Source: Planctomycetaceae bacterium (lineage in GTDB: Bacteria > Planctomycetota > Planctomycetia > Pirellulales > Pirellulaceae). From it: a stretch of DNA of 64,000 nucleotides. A model generated the notes under the pieces. The model ran no database searches. It was given only the letters and a program-made list of their open reading frames with translations, and was not told where the DNA came from. Made by a program: the position numbers and the translations under genes. This document shows positions 9,943 to 16,570 of this stretch, in pieces. The stretch covers positions 25,029 to 89,028 of the forward strand of contig PKCN01000020.1 of assembly GCA_002862205.1 (NCBI GenBank), read 5' to 3'. Each line of letters begins with the position of its first letter. The first letter of the stretch is position 1.

Positions 9943-9979
9943 AACCGCTTGTCAACGCATTTTGACAAGCGGTTTTTTT
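9943..9979 (+). terminator. strong rho-independent terminator after the cytochrome gene
   Basis: A perfect 13-base stem (AACCGCTTGTCAA with TTGACAAGCGGTT, loop of six) is followed at once by a run of T ending at 9979. It starts 30 bases after the cytochrome stop. It lies inside the longest open version of the next reading frame and therefore argues that the DUF1080 gene starts at 10042 or later. Confidence 0.93.
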
Positions 9980-10041
9980 GCGCCTTGCGAAGTTTACATT
10001 ACCGTTTTCGACTCTCGTTTTTCTCCTACCTCCTCTCCCCC

Positions 10042-10698
10042 ATGAAGATCACGATGAACTCCAAATTTAAAACCGTCTTTGTCTGTTTCTTGCTAGTAGC
10101 GTGTGCGGAATTCAATGCACAAGGGCAGGATTCAAAAAATGGATTTGTACCACTGTTTGATGGCAAATCACTTGATGGTTGGAAGGTGGCGGAAGAGAAT
10201 CCGCAGAGTTGGAAAGTGGTCGATGGTGAGTTGGTCTGCGAAGGACCAAGATGTCATCTTTTTTACGATGGTAACCTTGCTCCTTTCAAGAACTTTCATT
10301 TTATCGCTGAGGTAAAAACCGCTCCCGGCAGCAACGCGGGAATTTACTTCCACACAAAGTATCAGGCGACCGATTGGCCAAAGCAGGGCTTTGAGTGCCA
10401 AGTGAATGTTTCTCACAAAGATCCTAAGAAGACGAGTAGCCTTTATGCCGTCGTGAACGTTGCTGATCCTGGAGTCAAAGACAACGAGTGGTACACTCAG
10501 GAGATCATCGTTCAAGGCAAGAATGTCGTTCTCAAGGTCAATGGAAAGACAATGGTTGACTACACCGAAGCCGAGGGCCAAGCTGCGGCAAGTAAGCAGT
10601 TCGAGCGTCTGCTTGGTGAAGGGACATTTGCGTTACAAGCTCACGACCCAGACAGCAAAGTCCATTTCAAGAATCTTCGAGTCAAGAAGCTCGATTGA
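10042..10698 (+). CDS. secreted DUF1080 (3-keto-disaccharide hydrolase-like) protein
   Basis: A 218-residue DUF1080 protein, a concanavalin-like beta-jelly-roll family common in planctomycetes and linked to carbohydrate turnover. The family opening FVPLFDGKSLDGW follows the export signal, and the ending VHFKNLRVKKLD is typical. The open frame reaches 9937 but crosses the upstream terminator, so I place the start at ATG 10042, with ATG 10054 as an alternative. From 10054 the signal is MNSKFKTVFVCFLLVAC, which contains a plausible lipobox (LVAC), so the protein may be lipid-anchored. Catalytic activity cannot be read off; many DUF1080 proteins are uncharacterised. It converges on the lipoprotein gene. 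Confidence 0.88.
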   Translation: MKITMNSKFKTVFVCFLLVACAEFNAQGQDSKNGFVPLFDGKSLDGWKVAEENPQSWKVVDGELVCEGPRCHLFYDGNLAPFKNFHFIAEVKTAPGSNAGIYFHTKYQATDWPKQGFECQVNVSHKDPKKTSSLYAVVNVADPGVKDNEWYTQEIIVQGKNVVLKVNGKTMVDYTEAEGQAAASKQFERLLGEGTFALQAHDPDSKVHFKNLRVKKLD

Positions 10699-10767
10699 TT
10701 TCCCCATCCAGTTGGCTGGTTTCGTTCCAGCACGTGGCCGACTGTTCTGCTGTCAATCATGGATTTT

Positions 10768-10794
10768 CGGTTCGATGTTGTTGACATCGAGCCG
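10768..10794. terminator. stem-loop between convergent genes
   Basis: CGGTTCGATGT pairs with ACATCGAGCCG over eleven positions, one of them G-U, around a five-base loop. It lies between the DUF1080 gene and the convergent lipoprotein gene, where a bidirectional terminator would be expected. No T-run follows on either strand, so termination is only inferred. Confidence 0.4.
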
Positions 10795-10859
10795 GGAATG
10801 CAGTGGCTGCGGTTCCAGATATTCTCGACTTTACAGCCACATCGGCTCTGTCCTTCTGG

Positions 10860-11396
10860 CTAGCGTCCCAGAAAAGCGTTGTACAACTGGCCGATAGCGG
10901 GATTTGCTGTTTTCCAGACTCGCAACCGGTCGCCCGCTTGAAGCGCGTAGTCACTCTCGGGCCGTACTGCGGTGCAGGAGTCGATCATCTGTACTTCCAT
11001 GGGCACTCCATTCACGGTTCCCGGGGTGTAGCGATAAAGTGTCGCACCTACCGTTTCCAGCTTGTCCATGACCCCGGTTTCTTTAAGGAGATCACTGACG
11101 TAGACGGCTTGCTTGCCGTCTGGCAAGGGCATGACTCGGGCCAGGTTGTTATCGCCGACGACTTCCAGCACCACGCCATTTTCGGCTTTCGCCTGACGCA
11201 CAGCGTAATAAGCTTTTTCCTGGACGGCGTGATCGAGATCCAGCGAGGAACTGACGCTCTGGTAATCAGGGTTGGATGGCAGGTAAAACGCCGTGCCGGG
11301 CAATTTGAGTGAGGTGCAGCCCGCCAACATGAGGCAGGCCAAAATAGGCCATGACATGCCGATTAAGGTTCGTTTTTGAGCGTGATTCGGAATCAT
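10860..11396 (-). CDS. hypothetical lipoprotein
   Basis: A 178-residue protein with a hydrophobic N-terminus and lipobox LAGC, placing the lipidated cysteine at residue 27. The mature part has mixed alpha/beta character and closes with YALQAGDRLRVW, faintly like the end of ligand-binding domains in polysaccharide-export proteins; that similarity is too short to trust. I do not recognise the family. It is divergent from rpmB. Membrane anchoring is well supported, function is not. Confidence 0.75.
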   Translation of the reverse strand: MIPNHAQKRTLIGMSWPILACLMLAGCTSLKLPGTAFYLPSNPDYQSVSSSLDLDHAVQEKAYYAVRQAKAENGVVLEVVGDNNLARVMPLPDGKQAVYVSDLLKETGVMDKLETVGATLYRYTPGTVNGVPMEVQMIDSCTAVRPESDYALQAGDRLRVWKTANPAIGQLYNAFLGR

Positions 11397-11675
11397 TTGG
11401 GAGGAATCCGTTGGAAAATGTTGTGCTGCCGGCCCCGATGTTAAACTTTGCTGATTAGGCTGACTTTTCGCTCAATCGGCATTTTAAGGTGGCGTCTTGA
11501 AGGTAAAATCCCCGCTTTTGCGAAGAAACTTCACTTTTCGCTGGGCCATCCAATTGAGTTCAGATTGGCGAGATGAAAGAAAACAGCTGATATCCTGCTT
11601 TCGGATTCTTGTCCGGATCTGTATATTACCGAGCTTCCCGTAACAGATCACCCGAGAAAAACGACAGAGAATCCG

Positions 11676-11945
11676 ATGGCACGGCAATGTGAAGTGTGTG
11701 GCAAGAGCGTCCAAATGGGCAATCGTGTCGAAACACGCGGTAAAGCCAAATACTTAGGCGGTGTGGGTACCAAAATCACCGGTATTACACGTCGCAAGTT
11801 CGTTCCCAACTTGCAGAAAGTGCACGTCACCCTGCCGAATGGTCAAAACAAGTCGATGCGGGTCTGCACCCAATGCATTCGCAGTGGCGCCGTAAGAAAG
11901 ACGGTGAAGACCAAGCCGTTTGATGTTAGTGGATCGAAAAAGTAA
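11676..11945 (+). CDS. rpmB: 50S ribosomal protein L28
   Basis: An 89-residue L28. The N-terminus MARQCEVCGKSVQMGN and the later VCTQC form the two CxxC pairs of the zinc-binding version. The GVGTKITGITRRKFVPNLQ stretch is the family core. The length is slightly above the common 60-80 residues because of a basic tail. gatC begins five bases after its stop, so the two are likely cotranscribed and both serve translation. Confidence 0.97.
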   Translation: MARQCEVCGKSVQMGNRVETRGKAKYLGGVGTKITGITRRKFVPNLQKVHVTLPNGQNKSMRVCTQCIRSGAVRKTVKTKPFDVSGSKK

Positions 11946-11950
11946 CCGTC

Positions 11951-12259
11951 GTGTCTCTCTCTGCTGACGAAGTTCGAAAACTGGCTTTGCTCGCAAGGCT
12001 TGACTTGTCTGATGATGAGGTCGCGAATGTGAGGCCTCAGCTGGATAGCATTCTTGCTTTTGTGGAGCAGTTGACGGAGCTCGACACGACAGATGTCGAG
12101 CCCATGACGACGGCGTTGGATGTGGACAATCGTTGGCGTGAAGATCGCCAACTGGAGGGTCTCACCAATCAAGAGGCTTTGGCAAATGCGCCGTCGCGAA
12201 GCGAGGGCTGCTTTCTTGTGCCGCCCGTTTTGGGAGTTGTCGCCTCCAAAAAATCGTGA
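11951..12259 (+). CDS. gatC: Asp-tRNA(Asn)/Glu-tRNA(Gln) amidotransferase subunit C
   Basis: A 102-residue GatC, the small stabilising subunit of the GatCAB amidotransferase that makes Gln-tRNA and Asn-tRNA from mischarged precursors. It shows the family pattern: an N-terminal helix (VRKLALLARLDLSDDE), a central helix with Q-L-D-S-I-L-A-F-V, then the VEPM and R-E-D-R motifs. The start is GTG at 11951, five bases after rpmB. gatA and gatB are absent from the window; the next gene is a transporter, so the complex must be completed from elsewhere. Confidence 0.95.
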   Translation: MSLSADEVRKLALLARLDLSDDEVANVRPQLDSILAFVEQLTELDTTDVEPMTTALDVDNRWREDRQLEGLTNQEALANAPSRSEGCFLVPPVLGVVASKKS

Positions 12260-12338
12260 CCCTCGCGCAGCCTAAGGTGCGTCAACGCAGGCGGTCTGTT
12301 CTGAACACAATCATTCAAACTTGTGGCGAGGGATAACG

Positions 12339-14363
12339 ATGGAATTTGGATTTCTGAGCCTGCTGCCACCTCTGGTTGCAATCGTCTTGGCCGTGGCTAC
12401 CCGAAGAGTCGTTGTGCCTTTGGCTGCTGGCGTAGCGGTCGGAGCTCTCGTCTTGGCATTCGGACGTGTTGAGTTGGTAACCGACTTTGGCACCAATGAC
12501 GCGGTTCGAGTCAGGTTCGTGGCGCCATCACCGTGGGTTTCTGGAAACAAAACCCGACTTGTTCTGATTCGAAGAGACTACGGGGAATCGCGGTTGCCGT
12601 TCGTCTCTGCGCCGCAGTTTTTCATTGACAATGAGCCATCGCTTGACAGCCTCGAGATCACACTCAATAGCACTTCCGGAAGTGAATCTACTGTTCAAGA
12701 TTTAATCGACGCGCTGGAGAAAAGCAGCGCTCGAGCACAAGCGATTGCGTCCATCTCCCTGGAGAAAGGTGAGCCGAGTACGCTCATCGCATCAAGCCTG
12801 CCAAGCAACTTGGAGATTCTTGATTTTGAACCTCAATGGAAAATCATCCCCAAGTTGGGTATCTCATTTCCAAGTGCTGCTTGGTGGAATGCGCTGGTGA
12901 TTTTTGTCACCACCGTTTACGAATCCATTTCTTCGATATCTCACATTCAAGCTTTGATATTCAGCCTGTTGTTGGGGGCAATGGTAGGAACATTGGAATC
13001 AGGTGGGGGAATGCGTGTTTTGATTCAGCGAGTTTCCAGCAAGATCAAGTCCCGCCGCGGGGCACAGACACTGATAGCCACTTCGGGGCTGGCCGTTTTC
13101 TTTGATGATTATGCCAATACCCTCTTGTTGGGCGGAACCATGCGTTCAACAGCCGATCGTTATCGGCTGTCACGCCAAAAACTTGCGTACCTGGTTGATT
13201 CGACCGCGGCTCCAGTTGCAGGGCTTGCGGTTGTCAGTACATGGGCAGCAATTGAAATCAGCTACATGGCTGATGGTTTGGCTGTTGCTGGAATCAAAGA
13301 CAATCAAGCTGCATTTGAGATGTTCATCCAGTCCATCCCTTATCGTTTTTATCCGTGGCTTGCCTTGGTGATGGTCTACTGCATCACTGTTTCTCAGCGG
13401 GATTTTGGACCGATGTTGAAAGCTGAGCAGGCGGCCCTGACGTCAGATTCTGATGGTGATTTTGAAGCTGATGAAAATGCAGTGGAACCGTATCCACGTT
13501 TATGGTGGGCCGCGGTTGTCCCTGTCGTGCTTTGCGTGGTATCTGTGATGTTGGTGCTCGTCTACACCGGGCTGGAAGCACGTGCCTCCGTCCCGGAATC
13601 GGCGGTCGTGGATCAGGCTGAAAATGGTTTGCTGAGGCAGGCAGGCCAGATCATTGGCAATGGTGATTCTTATGTTGCTTTGATGGTGGGCGGCGCCGTG
13701 GGGCTGCTAACCGCAGTATTGATGCACATGGCGTTGGGTGGCTGCCGTTTTGTCGAATGCATGAAAGGAGCGTGGGGTGGGGCCCGCCAGATGGGACCCG
13801 CCCTATTGATTCTTTGGTTTGCGTGGGCTCTGTCCGCAATGACAGAGAAAAACGCGCTCGACACCGGAGGCTATCTCTCCAGTATTCTTTCCGATCGTCT
13901 CGATGTTCATCTGCTACCAACCGTTGTTTTTCTAATCGCTGGGGCTATGGCTTTTTCCACAGGTACCAGTTGGGGGACGATGGCCATTCTCACGCCACTT
14001 TCCATTGGATTAGCTCTGCAATTGGATGTCACAGGTGGGCCTGAGGGCGCGATCGCACTGGCAACCTGTGGATCTGTTCTGGCGGGAGCTATTTTTGGTG
14101 ATCACTGCTCCCCCATTTCTGACACGACCGTGTTGTCGAGCCGTGCGAGTGGTTGTGACCATGTCGCTCATGTCCGTACGCAAATGCCTTATGCGATGGT
14201 GGTTGGCGTGGTCTGTGTGCTCTGCGGAACCCTGCCAGCAGCGTTTGGTGTCTCGCCCTGGATCAGTCTTTTTGTCGGGACAGCCGCGCTTGTTGCCATC
14301 GTCCGCGGCCTTGGGAAACTGCCGCGGGAAACTCAGGCTGCCGATGCTGTTGCGCAAGATTGA
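12339..14363 (+). CDS. NhaC-family Na+/H+ antiporter with an inserted soluble domain
   Basis: A 674-residue polytopic membrane protein of the NhaC/ion-transporter family, expected to exchange Na+ for H+. The first helices (residues 5-40) are family-like, then about 138 largely hydrophilic residues (41-178) intervene before the membrane part resumes at AAWWNALVIFVTTVYES. Later family features include GTLESGGG, FFDDYANTLLLG, STGTSWGTMAILTP and GAIFGDHCSPISDTT. The ATG at 12339 has GAGGGA upstream and is preferred over a TTG at 12321. Ordinary relatives are roughly 450-550 residues, so the insert explains the extra size. It may be a sensor or gate domain. It follows gatC with an 80-base gap and may have its own promoter. 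Confidence 0.88.
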   Translation: MEFGFLSLLPPLVAIVLAVATRRVVVPLAAGVAVGALVLAFGRVELVTDFGTNDAVRVRFVAPSPWVSGNKTRLVLIRRDYGESRLPFVSAPQFFIDNEPSLDSLEITLNSTSGSESTVQDLIDALEKSSARAQAIASISLEKGEPSTLIASSLPSNLEILDFEPQWKIIPKLGISFPSAAWWNALVIFVTTVYESISSISHIQALIFSLLLGAMVGTLESGGGMRVLIQRVSSKIKSRRGAQTLIATSGLAVFFDDYANTLLLGGTMRSTADRYRLSRQKLAYLVDSTAAPVAGLAVVSTWAAIEISYMADGLAVAGIKDNQAAFEMFIQSIPYRFYPWLALVMVYCITVSQRDFGPMLKAEQAALTSDSDGDFEADENAVEPYPRLWWAAVVPVVLCVVSVMLVLVYTGLEARASVPESAVVDQAENGLLRQAGQIIGNGDSYVALMVGGAVGLLTAVLMHMALGGCRFVECMKGAWGGARQMGPALLILWFAWALSAMTEKNALDTGGYLSSILSDRLDVHLLPTVVFLIAGAMAFSTGTSWGTMAILTPLSIGLALQLDVTGGPEGAIALATCGSVLAGAIFGDHCSPISDTTVLSSRASGCDHVAHVRTQMPYAMVVGVVCVLCGTLPAAFGVSPWISLFVGTAALVAIVRGLGKLPRETQAADAVAQD

Positions 14364-14382
14364 TCAACAGGGTGTACTGACC

Positions 14383-14424
14383 CTGATCACGATTGCTGAT
14401 CAGTGGCATGAGTGATTTCACTCA
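14383..14424 (+). terminator. two adjacent stem-loops after the antiporter gene
   Basis: CTGATCA/TGATCAG (14383-14403, seven-base stem) and TGAGTG/CACTCA (14409-14424, six-base stem, four-base loop) follow the stop by 20 bases. They have no T-run. The position suits an mRNA 3' end; termination is an inference. Confidence 0.4.
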
Positions 14425-14551
14425 ACTCAGCAGCATCGATCTTGCGTTCGGACTGCAGAACAGTTTACCGATTGTTTTCGGACAACAAGATTCGGTTTTG
14501 CAATGAATGGAGCAAAGCCAGTTGAACATCGGGCTGGATAAGGTTTTCCAA

Positions 14552-15550
14552 ATGCGCATCAATGTAAGCAATCGCTGTTGGTTGGGGTGCCTTGCTCTCA
14601 TCGTACTCGCTTTGCCGGTATGGCAGCATTCGGTTGCGGCTCAAGGGAATGGCACCTGGTTGACTGGCCATCATGGACTTAGCAACGGAACGTCAGTTGC
14701 TGCGGCAAATGTTGGGGCACGACCACACTTCGTTCCGCTTGGTACGCGCAGTCTCGTCGATCAATACCGGTCGGGCCGTGTGGGCCAAACTTCCGGTGGT
14801 AAAGCCGTAGCCCGCGAATATCGAGATGGGCAAGATAGCAAAAGGCATTTGGTTCGTTTGCAGCAAAACGGTTTCGCGGCGCCGCCGCTTCCCGCAACCG
14901 GTGCTGCACCGATGGCGTTTCCTGATAACGGGGCCATGGGATTCCCCTCACAACCGTCTTCACCGCAAACGGGTTTTCAAGAGCCGACCGTTGGGGCACC
15001 TTTTGGGCTGCCGTCCAGCAGCGTCGACCCCGCCCTGATGTCCAATCCCGTGAATTCACCAGTCGTCGTTGCCCCACCCACAGGTCCCCCACCTGCGTTA
15101 CCGACGAACCCTCCTCTTTCAAACAATCAGCCGGTTGCATCTTTTCCTTCGACTCAGGCACTCCCTGCCCAGGCCGATATGTTTCCCATCGCTCGCCCCC
15201 AATTGAATGATGGTTTCGCGACGGTTGGCAATAGCTGCTGCGTGTCGCCGCCGAGTAATTATGTAGCTGCGATGGGCTTGGGAAACTGCGTGGGCTATCA
15301 GCCGACGGCTTCTCAGGGCTACATCGCGACCGGTCCGCAAGCTGCGAATCCACCGCAGGCAGCTTCCAGTGTTCCATCGGGCTTGGTACCCGTGACCAGG
15401 CCTTCTGCTCGAGGAGTTCCCAAAAAGCCGTTAATCAACCTCGGACAGGATAAAAATGCGGTGGTGGTGGGTCAGGGGCTGATTGGTCAGCCAGTCGCAT
15501 ATGTTCCCGGGCAATGTGTTCGGAACTGGATTCGCTACATTTTCCCCTGA
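14552..15550 (+). CDS. secreted Pro/Ala/Gln-rich hypothetical protein
   Basis: A 332-residue protein with a good signal peptide when started at ATG 14552 (hydrophobic core LGCLALIVLALPVW, cleavage near VAAQ). The frame opens at 14507, but that start would bury the signal. The middle (about 110-230) is low-complexity and rich in Pro, Ala, Ser and Gln; a more ordered C-terminal part has four cysteines, including a CC pair near VGNSCCVSPP. I do not recognise the family. Exported proteins of this kind are often cell-envelope components in planctomycetes, but that is only context. Confidence 0.7.
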   Translation: MRINVSNRCWLGCLALIVLALPVWQHSVAAQGNGTWLTGHHGLSNGTSVAAANVGARPHFVPLGTRSLVDQYRSGRVGQTSGGKAVAREYRDGQDSKRHLVRLQQNGFAAPPLPATGAAPMAFPDNGAMGFPSQPSSPQTGFQEPTVGAPFGLPSSSVDPALMSNPVNSPVVVAPPTGPPPALPTNPPLSNNQPVASFPSTQALPAQADMFPIARPQLNDGFATVGNSCCVSPPSNYVAAMGLGNCVGYQPTASQGYIATGPQAANPPQAASSVPSGLVPVTRPSARGVPKKPLINLGQDKNAVVVGQGLIGQPVAYVPGQCVRNWIRYIFP

Positions 15551-15697
15551 TACGAGCGGTCCAAGGTGAGTTCTCTGCATTGCAGTTTGCGAAATTGCAG
15601 CTTGCGAATTTCGCCGTCCCTGGTTTAGATGGTAATCACGGGCGAATTCCCGTTATTCCTATTGGCGAAAATCATCTTCCTGGTGGCAGTCCACAGC

Positions 15698-16507
15698 ATG
15701 CGAATCGTAACTTCATTGCTACCGGACCTCATCGTCGATAAATCGGCTGGGGCGGATGTTGCGGTCGTGGTCGATGTTTTGCGGGCCACGTCTGTCATGA
15801 CCACAGCGTTGGATTCTGGAGCGAAGCAGATTTTTACCTGTTGTCAGGTCGCAGAAGCGTTTTCCCTTGCTGATCGACTTGCGGACGTTAATCAAGCGAG
15901 TTTGCGACCTTTGCTTTGTGGTGAGCGGAAGTGCCAGCCAATCGCTGGTTTTGACTGCGGAAATTCACCGTCCGAGTACACACCTGAAAAGGTTCGTGGT
16001 CAGATGCTGATCATGACCACGACCAATGGCACAAAAGCCATCGAAGCTGCCGCTCCAGCCAAGCAACTGATAGCAGCCAGTTTTTTGAATCTGCCCAAGG
16101 TGGTTGAATTCCTGTGTGGTTTTGGATTGGTGCATCTGGTCTGCGCTGGCACGGACGGTCGGATCACGGCTGAAGATGTATTGCTTGCTGGCGCAATCGT
16201 CGACGCTTGCAGTGTGGAATATCAAGCCACGATGGAGGACGATGAGTCGCGGATAGCCCAAAATTTCTGGTCGTCATGTTTACCAGTGGCAGAGAGCACG
16301 CCGTGGGTGAGCCTGAAAAATGGTAATGGGCTCCAGCTTTCAGATGGGCTAAACAAGTGCTTTTCTCACACGCTTGGAGGCACAAACTTGCGAAAATTGG
16401 GTTTTGAGCAAGATCTGCAACGTTGTGCTCAAATTGGGACTACAGCGGTGATTGCGGCACGCTCACAGCGAAATCCAACCGCTTTTGAGTTGCTAGCTAA
16501 TGATTGA
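15698..16507 (+). CDS. comB: 2-phosphosulfolactate phosphatase family protein (ComB-like)
   Basis: A 269-residue ComB-family protein. In methanogens ComB is a Mg2+-dependent phosphatase that converts 2-phospho-3-sulfolactate to sulfolactate in coenzyme M synthesis; in bacteria it may serve sulfolactate metabolism or act on another substrate. Family motifs are VVVDVLRATSVMTTAL, CGERKCQPIAGFDCGNSP and MTTTNGTKA, with GTDGRITAEDVL further on. The ATG at 15698 (MRIVTSLLPD) fits the family start; the open frame to 15629 does not add conserved residues. No other coenzyme M or sulfolactate gene is visible. The flagellar cluster begins 63 bases later. Confidence 0.88.
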   Translation: MRIVTSLLPDLIVDKSAGADVAVVVDVLRATSVMTTALDSGAKQIFTCCQVAEAFSLADRLADVNQASLRPLLCGERKCQPIAGFDCGNSPSEYTPEKVRGQMLIMTTTNGTKAIEAAAPAKQLIAASFLNLPKVVEFLCGFGLVHLVCAGTDGRITAEDVLLAGAIVDACSVEYQATMEDDESRIAQNFWSSCLPVAESTPWVSLKNGNGLQLSDGLNKCFSHTLGGTNLRKLGFEQDLQRCAQIGTTAVIAARSQRNPTAFELLAND

Positions 16508-16570
16508 AGGTCTTGCTTTACAGCCGGGGGTCCTGTTAACACCGCGAATAAGTTTGGGAGGTTCCGCACA

